This document shows positions 24,658 to 32,359 of a DNA stretch of 54,236 nucleotides, piece after piece (the first letter of the stretch is position 1; every line of letters starts with the position of its first letter). Below the pieces are notes generated by a model. That model was not told the origin of the DNA. It made no database searches and saw nothing but the letters and a program-made list of their open reading frames with translations. Origin of the DNA: an uncultured bacterium (GTDB lineage Bacteria > Bacillota > Clostridia > Lachnospirales > Lachnospiraceae). Location: contig CAJMSZ010000014.1 of the NCBI GenBank assembly GCA_905216215.1, positions 1-54,236 of the forward strand, read 5' to 3'. Both the position numbers and the translations under genes were made by a program.

Positions 24658-25710
24658 ATGAAGGAATTTTTAAGAAGAAAAAATGTAATCTTCTCGGCAA
24701 AGAGATACGGGATTGATTGTCTGGGAGCTATGGCGCAGGGCTTGTTTGCGTCGTTGCTTATTGGAACGATTATCAGTACTTTGGGAGAGCAACTTGGAAT
24801 AGAGGCATTGGTTCTGGTTGGCGGTTATGCGAAAGGAGCAACCGGAGCCGCCATGGCAGTTGCAATAGGATTTTCGCTGCAGTGTCCTCCACTGGTTTTG
24901 TTTTCATTGGTTTCTGTGGGAATGGCGGCCAATGAACTGGGCGGAGCAGGTGGACCACTTGCTGTGTTAATTGTTGCTATTGTAGCGGCAGAGTGCGGAA
25001 AAATAGTTTCGAAAGAAACAAAAATAGATATTATCGTTACTCCGTTTGTGACAATTGCAGTTGGCGTACTGCTGGCAGATATCTGTGCACCGGCCATTGG
25101 AAAAGCAGCCAGCAGTGTGGGTCTTGCCATTATGTGGGCAACGGAATTACAGCCATTTTTTATGGGAATTCTGATATCTGTCATTATGGGAATTGCGCTG
25201 ACCCTTCCAATCAGCAGTGCGGCAATCTGTGCGGCACTTTCTCTTACGGGACTTGCCGGGGGAGCGGCAGTAGCCGGATGCTGCGCCCAGATGGTGGGAT
25301 TTGCAGTGATGAGTTTTCGGGAAAATAAGTGGGGCGGTCTGTTTGCGCAGGGAATCGGAACTTCCATGCTGCAAATGGGAAATATTGTGAAGAATCCAAG
25401 AATCTGGCTTCCGCCAATTTTGGCGTCAGTGGTGACAGGCCCTCTTGCAACCTGTGTATTCCGAATGAAAATGAACGGGGCAGCAGTCGCTTCCGGAATG
25501 GGCACATGTGGACTGGTCGGACAGATTGGAGTCTACACCGGGTGGCTGAATGATATAGCAGAAGGAACCAAAGCAGCCATCACAGGAATGGATTGGATGG
25601 GTCTGGTTCTCATTTGCTTTGTGCTTCCGGCAGTGCTTACTCTGCTTTTTGCAGCACCTATGCGAAAACACGGATGGATTAAGGAAAATGATTTGAAGCT
25701 GGATTTGTAA
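24658..25710 (+). CDS. PTS EIIC-type membrane protein (PTS_EIIC_2 family)
   Basis: A 350-aa multi-spanning protein with at least eight hydrophobic segments and many Gly/Ala-rich repeats (GATGAAMAVAIGFSLQCPPL, GLAGGAAVAGCCAQMVGFAVMSFRENKWGGL, GMGTCGLVGQIGVYTGW). This matches the PTS_EIIC_2 family of orphan sugar-permease-like proteins. No EIIA, EIIB or catabolic gene is adjacent, so transport by the PTS is doubtful. ATG 24658 follows AAAAGGGA; an upstream in-frame ATG (24616) lacks a site. It lies 99 nt after spmB on the same strand. Confidence 0.8.
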   Translation: MKEFLRRKNVIFSAKRYGIDCLGAMAQGLFASLLIGTIISTLGEQLGIEALVLVGGYAKGATGAAMAVAIGFSLQCPPLVLFSLVSVGMAANELGGAGGPLAVLIVAIVAAECGKIVSKETKIDIIVTPFVTIAVGVLLADICAPAIGKAASSVGLAIMWATELQPFFMGILISVIMGIALTLPISSAAICAALSLTGLAGGAAVAGCCAQMVGFAVMSFRENKWGGLFAQGIGTSMLQMGNIVKNPRIWLPPILASVVTGPLATCVFRMKMNGAAVASGMGTCGLVGQIGVYTGWLNDIAEGTKAAITGMDWMGLVLICFVLPAVLTLLFAAPMRKHGWIKENDLKLDL

Positions 25711-25741
25711 GAAGCATAAGTTTTTCTGTGGATTATTCGGT

Positions 25742-27472
25742 CTATTTATGGAGTAAATGTTCATAAGTATAGGTTTCCACCATGGAAAATGGAGCAGGTC
25801 CTACATCCAGTACGGTCTGATGAAAAGTCTTTTGTGAGAAGTCGTCGCCAAGTCTGGCGGCGATTTCCTGCTTTAAATGATAGAATTTCACGTAGCCCAT
25901 GTAATATTTCAAGTAGTTGGCAGGACTGCCGATAATAAGCTGGTAAATGGCCTGTAAAGTCTGGGCATCTGTGATTCCGTAATTGCGGAAGAAACGTGCC
26001 ATCTCATTTAGGCCCCATCCGTCATAGTGGATTCCCATGTCGGCATAGGCGTAGAGTCCCAGAATCAGGGAATTATTTTTCTGAAGAATTGTAGCTTCTT
26101 CACTGGTAAGCGGTGCCAGATAGTAAGACATCATTTCTGCATAGGTTGCCCATCCTTCCACATATCCGCCAAAATCCAGGAAGCTGCGGATGGGGTCCGG
26201 ATTTTTGGAGTGATAATAAACCGTCTGATAGAGGTGTCCGGGATAACCTTCGTGAGCCAGGGTGGTGTAGAGATTCAGTCCCTCAGGCACTTGCCCCTGA
26301 TTAATGTAAATGACGTTTTCGGAAGAATTATCAAGGGCAGGAATCATGTAAAAGGCTGGACTTAAGTACTCCTCCATGGAGGCAGGCACATATTTGATTT
26401 CCACTGTTACCTCCGGAATGGCAGGAAAGGCAGTGGTAATCTTTGCTTTCAGATTATTGAGCAATGAAGATGGCTCTGCAAAGTCCAGGACAGATTCGTC
26501 TGTAGCAGATGTGGTAAGGACAATCTTTTCTATAGTCTGCAGATCGGATAGCATCTGCTCTTTCGTCAGTTCCTGAAGTTCAGACACCGATTCGCTGAGT
26601 CCGGCAGACTGGCGAATCAGATATTCGTAATATTTTTTTCCCTGAGGCAAGTAGCAGAGCCCTTTGTCATTCAAGCCTTTTCCGTATAATGTGTTCAGTT
26701 CAGATATGAGCAACTGATAGGCAGGAAAAACATGGACTTCTATGGCGGTGGCATTTGCGGTAATATAAGCATCCTTTTCTTCAACAGACAGTTCGTCTAG
26801 CTTTTCGATCCGTTCTTCAAAAGTGCTGTAGAGATAATTGTCGGTGCCTGAATTTACGAATGCCTGACATTGGGAGAGAATTTCGTCCAACTGGTCATCA
26901 GACATGAAAAGTCCGGATTCTGCTTTTGCCTTTTCGAAATTAATTACAGACTGAAAATAGGTTGTCGTATCTTCGAGGAGTGTCAGATAAGTGTCTACAT
27001 CAGACACAGAGTTAAACTGATATTCCGATAAAACAACGGGAAGCTGGGACTGGGTTCCACTGACTGGGGAAAGGGGTTCCTGATACAGAAGGTATTTCGC
27101 ACCCAGCGCCGATACATTCAGATAAAAATCAAGCACATCGTAGGTAAGCTGATTCTCGGAAGATAACCTGTTTCTTTGAAAAGAGGCCAGAACAGACTGA
27201 TAATTTTCCACTGCCGCTCGTGCTGCGGTGTCATCTGTAGAAAGCTGTCCATAAGTGACGGGGACATTTTCTAATTCATAGGTAGATGGATTTTGCAGTG
27301 TGTAGTGCAGGTTGATGGTGTTGGAAGAAACCTCTTGACAGAATAAATCTTTGGTAAATTTTTTAAAACGTGTATTTTCTGATGCAGATGACCGGGAAAA
27401 ATTACATCCGCAGGGAAGGAGAGAGAAAATGAGAAAACAGGAAATCCAAAAGCTCCGTTTGGAATTACGCAT
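25742..27472 (-). CDS. DUF885 family lipoprotein, putative metallopeptidase-like
   Basis: A 576-aa exported protein. The N-terminal signal ends LLPCGCN, a possible but non-canonical lipobox. The DUF885 signature AHEGYPGHLYQ (an HExxxxH zinc-type motif) and the following GYVEGWATYAEMMSYYL with a probable third ligand Glu lie in the C-terminal third. Distant homologues act as carboxypeptidase-like hydrolases; substrate unknown. I place the start at ATG 27472 because GAGGT lies just upstream on the minus strand; a longer open frame to 27595 would overlap niaR. It is divergent from niaR. Confidence 0.85.
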   Translation of the reverse strand: MRNSKRSFWISCFLIFSLLPCGCNFSRSSASENTRFKKFTKDLFCQEVSSNTINLHYTLQNPSTYELENVPVTYGQLSTDDTAARAAVENYQSVLASFQRNRLSSENQLTYDVLDFYLNVSALGAKYLLYQEPLSPVSGTQSQLPVVLSEYQFNSVSDVDTYLTLLEDTTTYFQSVINFEKAKAESGLFMSDDQLDEILSQCQAFVNSGTDNYLYSTFEERIEKLDELSVEEKDAYITANATAIEVHVFPAYQLLISELNTLYGKGLNDKGLCYLPQGKKYYEYLIRQSAGLSESVSELQELTKEQMLSDLQTIEKIVLTTSATDESVLDFAEPSSLLNNLKAKITTAFPAIPEVTVEIKYVPASMEEYLSPAFYMIPALDNSSENVIYINQGQVPEGLNLYTTLAHEGYPGHLYQTVYYHSKNPDPIRSFLDFGGYVEGWATYAEMMSYYLAPLTSEEATILQKNNSLILGLYAYADMGIHYDGWGLNEMARFFRNYGITDAQTLQAIYQLIIGSPANYLKYYMGYVKFYHLKQEIAARLGDDFSQKTFHQTVLDVGPAPFSMVETYTYEHLLHK

Positions 27473-27522
27473 AGAGACCTCAAATGTCTTTTTGAAAATA
27501 TATGTGAAAATCCAGAAAAAAA

Positions 27523-27531
27523 TGCTATAAT
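27523..27531 (+). promoter_or_regulatory. extended -10 promoter for niaR
   Basis: TGCTATAAT (TATAAT at 27526-27531, TG at 27523-27524) lies 35 nt before the niaR ATG; no recognisable -35. Confidence 0.55.
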
Positions 27532-27566
27532 GAACAGTAGCATGCGGAAGTTGAGGTGAGAGAACG

Positions 27567-28076
27567 ATGACCGGACAAGAGCGACGGGATGCCATGATAG
27601 AAATGATTCGAAACAGTGAGAAACCAGTGTCAGGAACTGCACTTGCGAAAGAGCTTGCAGTCAGCCGTCAGGTCATTGTGCAGGATATTGCACTGATACG
27701 GGCAGCAGGATATGAAGTTTTATCTACGCACCGTGGATATTTACTCGGACATAAGGATGCGGTGACAAGAATATTCAAGGTAAGCCATACGGATGAGGAA
27801 ATTGCGGATGAATTGAATTTGATTGTGGACTTGGGTGGAAAAGTGCAGGATGTGCAGGTGAATCATAAGGTGTATGGCAGGATGAAAGCAGACCTTGGGA
27901 TTCATTCCAGAAAACAGGTGCAGGACTTTGTAGAAGAAATCCGCAGCGGGAAGTCCAGCCCGTTGAAAAATATTACATCCAATTATCACTATCATACAGT
28001 GGAAGCTGATTCGGAAGAAGTACTGGATTTGATAGGTGAAGAACTGAATAAAAGGGGATATCTAGTTAATAATTAA
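27567..28076 (+). CDS. niaR: transcriptional repressor of NAD biosynthesis/niacin transport (HTH + 3H domain)
   Basis: A 169-aa regulator. Residues ~1-60 form an HTH_11 domain (RRDAMIEMIRNSEKPVSGTALAKELAVSRQVIVQDI). The rest is the 3H domain with the conserved histidines in KVSHTDEEI, VNHKVYG, GIHSRKQVQDF and YHYHTVEAD, which bind metal and sense nicotinate. In Firmicutes NiaR represses nad genes and the niacin transporter; none are in the window, so it acts in trans and probably on itself. GAGGTGAG precedes the ATG. Confidence 0.92.
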   Translation: MTGQERRDAMIEMIRNSEKPVSGTALAKELAVSRQVIVQDIALIRAAGYEVLSTHRGYLLGHKDAVTRIFKVSHTDEEIADELNLIVDLGGKVQDVQVNHKVYGRMKADLGIHSRKQVQDFVEEIRSGKSSPLKNITSNYHYHTVEADSEEVLDLIGEELNKRGYLVNN

Positions 28077-28096
28077 GGAGAAACTGCTGGGTTTCT

Positions 28097-28126
28097 TGAC
28101 AAGAGTAGGATAAATGTGATACGATT
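28097..28126 (+). promoter_or_regulatory. sigma-A-type promoter for T-box/metG transcript
   Basis: TTGACA (28097-28102), 18-nt spacer, TACGAT (28121-28126), placed just upstream of the T-box leader. Confidence 0.6.
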
Positions 28127-28134
28127 TTACATAT

Positions 28135-28430
28135 ATGAATAAGAGAATGCAAGGATGAAGAGAGTAGACCTTTTGGACTTTTACAGAGAATTCCTGGTTG
28201 CTGAGAGGGATGAAGAAAGACTGGTTGAAGATGGCTTCGGAGCGTCACTGTGAGCTGGAAAGAACATTTTCAGTAAGCTGTTGAAGGGACCGCCCTTTAT
28301 AGCGGTAAGTATATTTTTTAGAGAATTATACTTAATGAGCATTCTGCTGTGAGGCAGGATGGAAGAGAAGTGGTAACACGATAATATCGTCTTCTTGGCA
28401 TAACCGCCAAGAGGGCGTTTTATATTTTTA
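28135..28430 (+). ncRNA. T-box riboswitch leader of metG
   Basis: A tRNA-sensing leader. The Stem I distal signature GGTTGCTGAGAGG is at 28196-28208. The T-box bulge AAGTGGTAACACG is at 28368-28380, inside an antiterminator closed by GAAG/CTTC. A competing terminator (28391-28399 with 28406-28414, CTTCTTGGC/GCCAAGAGG) is followed by TTTTATATTTTT. Uncharged tRNA-Met should stabilise the antiterminator and allow metG transcription. I could not pin the specifier codon with confidence; methionine is inferred from the gene. Confidence 0.92.
28391..28430 (+). terminator. regulated terminator of the metG T-box
   Basis: Nine-bp stem with one G-T pair, six-nt loop (ATAACC), and a T-rich tail ending 10 nt before the metG Shine-Dalgarno. 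It is mutually exclusive with the T-box antiterminator. Confidence 0.85.
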
Positions 28431-28448
28431 GGGAGGAATAAGAAAAAG

Positions 28449-30371
28449 ATGTGTGATTGTAAGAAACCAAAATATTATATTACAACAGCGATTGCGTATA
28501 CTTCAGGAAAACCTCATATCGGAAATACTTATGAGATCATTTTAGCAGATGCGATTGCCCGTTATAAAAGAAGTCAGGGATACGATGTATTTTTCCAGAC
28601 TGGAACAGATGAACATGGACAGAAGATTGAGCTGAAGGCACAGGAAGCCGGAATTACTCCAAAGGAATTTGTAGACAATGTATCTGCAGAGATTAAGAGA
28701 ATTTGGGATTTGATGAATACTTCTTATGATAAATTCATCCGTACTACAGATGATTACCATGAGAAACAGGTTCAGAAGATTTTTAAGAAATTATATGACC
28801 AGGGTGATATTTACAAAGGATATTACGAAGGACTTTATTGTACACCATGTGAGTCTTTCTTTACAGAGTCCCAGCTTGTAGATGGAAAATGCCCAGACTG
28901 TGGCCGTCCGGTTCAGCCTGCTAAGGAAGAGGCGTATTTCTTCAAAATGAGCAAATATGCAGACAGACTGATTGAGCATATTAATACGCATCCGGAATTT
29001 ATTCAGCCGGTTGCCAGAAAGAACGAGATGATGAATAACTTCCTGCTTCCGGGACTTCAGGACCTTTGTGTATCCAGAACTTCCTTTACGTGGGGAATCC
29101 CAGTTGACTTTGATCCGAAGCATGTAACCTATGTGTGGTTAGACGCGCTTTCAAATTACATTACCGGAATTGGTTATGACTGTGATGGAAACAGCAGCGA
29201 ATTATTTAACAAGAACTGGCCTGCTGACCTTCATTTGATTGGAAAAGATATCATTCGTTTCCATACGATTTACTGGCCAATCTTCCTTATGGCACTGGAC
29301 CTTCCGCTTCCAAAACAGGTATTTGGACATCCATGGCTGCTTCAGGGAGATGGCAAGATGAGCAAGTCCAAAGGAAATGTACTTTATGCAGATGAACTGG
29401 TTGATTTCTTTGGTGTAGATGCTGTTCGTTACTTCGTGCTTCATGAAATGCCATTTGACAATGATGGTGTCATTACCTGGGAGCTTATGGTAGAACGTAT
29501 GAATTCTGATTTGGCAAATACCCTCGGAAACCTGGTAAACCGTACTGTTTCCATGACAAATAAATACTTTGGCGGAACAGTAACGAATAAAGGTGTTACG
29601 GAAGAGGTCGATGCAGATTTGAAGGCTCTGACCGATGCAACACCGGGACTGGTTGACAAGAAGATGGACGAACTTCGTGTGGCAGATGCGATTACCGAAA
29701 TCTTTAATCTGTTCAAACGCTGCAATAAATATATTGATGAGACTATGCCTTGGGCACTGGCAAAAGAAGAAGACAAGAAGGACCGTCTGGAAACCGTCCT
29801 TTGGAATCTGATTCAGAGTATCTCATCGGGCGCGCGCCTTCTTTCCTCCTTTATGCCGGAGACTTCAGAAAAGATTCTTGCACAGCTTGGGGATGGACAT
29901 GTGACAGACAAACCGGAAATTCTGTTCCAGAGACTGGACCCGGAAGAAGTTATGAAGAAAGTTGCAGAGCTTCATCCACAAGTAGCTGCGAAAGAGGAGA
30001 AGGAAGAAAAGGCAGAAGAAGCTGTCATTGACATCGAGCCAAAGGCAGAGATTGAATATGATGATTTTGCGAAAATGCAGTTTCAGGTGGGAGAAATCAT
30101 TGCCTGTGAAGCGGTAAAGAAATCGAAGAAGCTTCTGTGCTCTCAGGTGCGTATTGGAAGTCAGGTAAAGCAGATTGTATCTGGAATTAAGGCACATTAC
30201 ACACCGGAAGAAATGGTAGGCAAGAAAGTTATGGTTCTTGTGAACTTAAAACCTGCAAAGCTTGCCGGAGTTCTTTCCGAAGGAATGCTTCTCTGTGCAG
30301 AAGACGCAGATGGAAATCTTGCGCTCGTGACACCGGAAAAAACAATGCCTTCAGGAGCAGAAATCTGCTAG
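28449..30371 (+). CDS. metG: methionyl-tRNA synthetase
   Basis: A 640-aa class I synthetase. HIGH motif as PHIGN (~22-26), zinc knuckle with CTPCESF ... CPDCGR, WIPVDFDP-type region and KMSKSKGN (KMSKS loop). The anticodon-binding helical domain follows and then a C-terminal tRNA-binding (Trbp111/EMAP-like) dimerisation domain (FAKMQFQVGEIIACEAVKKSKKLL to end). The Glu/Lys-rich linker (~520-540) joins them. GGGAGGA precedes ATG 28449. Monocistronic and controlled by the T-box leader. Confidence 0.97.
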   Translation: MCDCKKPKYYITTAIAYTSGKPHIGNTYEIILADAIARYKRSQGYDVFFQTGTDEHGQKIELKAQEAGITPKEFVDNVSAEIKRIWDLMNTSYDKFIRTTDDYHEKQVQKIFKKLYDQGDIYKGYYEGLYCTPCESFFTESQLVDGKCPDCGRPVQPAKEEAYFFKMSKYADRLIEHINTHPEFIQPVARKNEMMNNFLLPGLQDLCVSRTSFTWGIPVDFDPKHVTYVWLDALSNYITGIGYDCDGNSSELFNKNWPADLHLIGKDIIRFHTIYWPIFLMALDLPLPKQVFGHPWLLQGDGKMSKSKGNVLYADELVDFFGVDAVRYFVLHEMPFDNDGVITWELMVERMNSDLANTLGNLVNRTVSMTNKYFGGTVTNKGVTEEVDADLKALTDATPGLVDKKMDELRVADAITEIFNLFKRCNKYIDETMPWALAKEEDKKDRLETVLWNLIQSISSGARLLSSFMPETSEKILAQLGDGHVTDKPEILFQRLDPEEVMKKVAELHPQVAAKEEKEEKAEEAVIDIEPKAEIEYDDFAKMQFQVGEIIACEAVKKSKKLLCSQVRIGSQVKQIVSGIKAHYTPEEMVGKKVMVLVNLKPAKLAGVLSEGMLLCAEDADGNLALVTPEKTMPSGAEIC

Positions 30372-30391
30372 TAAAATGAAAGAGAGACAAG

Positions 30392-30422
30392 AAAAAAGGA
30401 CCTGTTTTAAAGGTCCTTTTTT
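30392..30422. terminator. bidirectional intrinsic terminator
   Basis: Stem A6-GGACC/GGTCC-T6 (30392-30402, 30412-30422) with a 9-nt loop. It ends metG on the plus strand and can end the small minus-strand gene. Confidence 0.92.
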
Positions 30423-30457
30423 ATCAATGCCATTTCGTTATGACCAGTTCAAAATCA

Positions 30458-30748
30458 CTAGCTCAAAGTAATTCTGACTGCTTTTTCCGGATGGAAATCG
30501 TTCATAAGATCGTATTCATTATGTCCGGTTGATTCTTTCATATATACACCATTGTGTGTGTAAGTACGAATAAATCTTCTTCTGTCGATAGCTGTCCAAT
30601 GCTCTGTGTCCCAGCAGATGTATCCGTCAGCATCCCATACTTCTTTTCCGAGTTCAAGGTCTACCTGACGACCTTCCTGCATGTAACGGAAAAGTTCAAA
30701 ATCTTCGATATCTAATTCCATATTATAGATTGTATCGTATACTTTCAT
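30458..30748 (-). CDS. small conserved-looking hypothetical protein
   Basis: A 96-aa acidic, aromatic-rich protein (five Trp or more aromatic clusters: VWDADGYICWDTEHWTAID), with no signal peptide or membrane helix. I do not recognise the family. Coding status is supported by a strong AAGGAGG on the minus strand 8 nt before the ATG, a well-placed promoter at 30784-30812, and a shared terminator. It is isolated between metG and the polysaccharide genes. Confidence 0.75.
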   Translation of the reverse strand: MKVYDTIYNMELDIEDFELFRYMQEGRQVDLELGKEVWDADGYICWDTEHWTAIDRRRFIRTYTHNGVYMKESTGHNEYDLMNDFHPEKAVRITLS

Positions 30749-30783
30749 CGCAAAATCCTCCTTTTTTACGAAAGCCTATTTAT

Positions 30784-30812
30784 AGTATACATAAGCTTGT
30801 CAAAAGGGGCAA
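30784..30812 (-). promoter_or_regulatory. promoter for the small minus-strand gene
   Basis: Read on the minus strand: TTGCCC (complement of 30807-30812), 17-nt spacer, TATACT (complement of 30784-30789). It lies 36 bases upstream of the ATG at 30748. Confidence 0.55.
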
Positions 30813-30984
30813 GTAGAAAATGGAAATTTATAACGAATTAGTTGAAATGACAATAAGACATATTGAAAATATTAATAAGCTTCCTACGTATAGATGTTTT
30901 CTATTTGAAGAAAAGAAACAGACATGTTACCATGAAGGATAAGATATTTTCAGATATTTCTGATTGACTGAACGGAGAAAAACA

Positions 30985-32331
30985 ATGGTTAGTGTTTTGT
31001 TATGTACTTATAATAGAGAAAATATGATTCGGGAGACCATAGACAGCATTCTGGCACAGACTTATAAGGATTTTGAATTGCTGATCGTGGATGATGGTTC
31101 TACGGATGGAACAAAAGAGATTTTACAGTCTTATAAGGATGAGAGGATCCGGCTCTTTTTGTGTGAAGAGAACAAGTTTTACTGTAGGGCAGCGAATTTT
31201 GGAATTAGCCAGATGCGAGGGGATTATCTTGCTATCGCAGACAGCGACGATGTGTGGTATCCGACGAAGCTGGAGAGGCAGATGGAGTATCTGGAGGAGC
31301 ACCCGGAGTGCGGAGCATGCTTTACCTATGCGGAGATTATAGATGAAAATGGGGAACCGGCTGAGAAGGATTTTCCTCATATTGCTGGCTTACTTAAGAA
31401 AAGTTTTTCGACTCGAGGGGAGTGGTTTCGTTATTTTTTTCAATATGGAAATTGTGTAGCGCATCCTTCAGCTGTGATTCCGGAATGGATGGTGCGAAAG
31501 GTTAGAGGGTTTAACTTGTTAATGTGCCAGGGGGCAGACTTGGATATGTGGATTCGGATTTTACGGGAAGCACCTATTTATGTGTTGCCGGAGAATTTAA
31601 CAAAGTTTAGGTGTCATCATAATCCCTATAATCAAGTTAGCGGTGCTGATGAATTAAAGGCGGCGAGATTTACGAATGAACATATGTTGATGCGAAGAAA
31701 AATAATGCAGATACTTACGGATGAAGAATTACAAAGATATTTCCGTTGTTATTTTCGAAATAAGAATTCTCAGACACATTTGGAATTGGAAATAGAGAGA
31801 GCGTTTCTTTTGAGGGAATGTGTGAATGGTCTTCCTGCATTTGGCGTGTTGGGGATTGAAAAGTTCGAAGAAATCTTGGATACCTACGGAGAGAAAGCTG
31901 TTTGTGTGTTGACAGAAAAGTATAATACGAGGCTTCAGGATATTTACGAATGGAATCTTGAACATTTCTATGTAGACCATGAAATCAAAGGAAAATTGAA
32001 TTATCTGGAAAACCGGAAACAAGATTTGGAACAGCAGATTGTGCACAGGGAGATGGAGCGGCAGAATCTGTTAAACACAAGAGCAGAACTTACAAAGGAA
32101 TGTCAGAGCCTGCAAGCAGACAGAAAAGAATTGCTCAAAGAAATAGAAAATCTGCAGAAGCATATTGTACAGATAAATACAGAGCTGAAAAAAACACAGA
32201 ATGTGTTGGAAGAACAGCGCCAGGAAAACAGCCGTAATTTGCATACGCTGGAATTACAGGTAATGGAAAATGTGAAATTATTAGATGCCAAGGGAAGAAA
32301 ACAACTGCGCCCGAATAAAGGAATCCGATAA
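30985..32331 (+). CDS. glycosyltransferase family 2 with C-terminal coiled coil
   Basis: A 448-aa protein. Residues 1-230 are a GT-A fold: VSVLLCTYNRENMI, LLIVDDGSTDGT and the metal-binding ADSDDVWYPTKL. A helical region follows, and ~340-440 is a long heptad-like coiled coil (ENRKQDLEQQIVHREMERQN onward), unusual for a simple transferase and suggestive of oligomerisation or chain-length control. ATG 30985 follows CGGAGAAA. First gene of a polysaccharide island; the next transferase starts 28 nt later. Sugar specificity unknown. Confidence 0.85.
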   Translation: MVSVLLCTYNRENMIRETIDSILAQTYKDFELLIVDDGSTDGTKEILQSYKDERIRLFLCEENKFYCRAANFGISQMRGDYLAIADSDDVWYPTKLERQMEYLEEHPECGACFTYAEIIDENGEPAEKDFPHIAGLLKKSFSTRGEWFRYFFQYGNCVAHPSAVIPEWMVRKVRGFNLLMCQGADLDMWIRILREAPIYVLPENLTKFRCHHNPYNQVSGADELKAARFTNEHMLMRRKIMQILTDEELQRYFRCYFRNKNSQTHLELEIERAFLLRECVNGLPAFGVLGIEKFEEILDTYGEKAVCVLTEKYNTRLQDIYEWNLEHFYVDHEIKGKLNYLENRKQDLEQQIVHREMERQNLLNTRAELTKECQSLQADRKELLKEIENLQKHIVQINTELKKTQNVLEEQRQENSRNLHTLELQVMENVKLLDAKGRKQLRPNKGIR

Positions 32332-32359
32332 ACGGATTTGGTATCAGGAGGAAATATAG

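Noticed and set aside
24825..25505. Minus-strand frame of 226 codons opposite the PTS EIIC-like gene
   Set aside because: Antisense of a Gly/Ala-rich membrane protein, which generates long open complementary frames; no Shine-Dalgarno.
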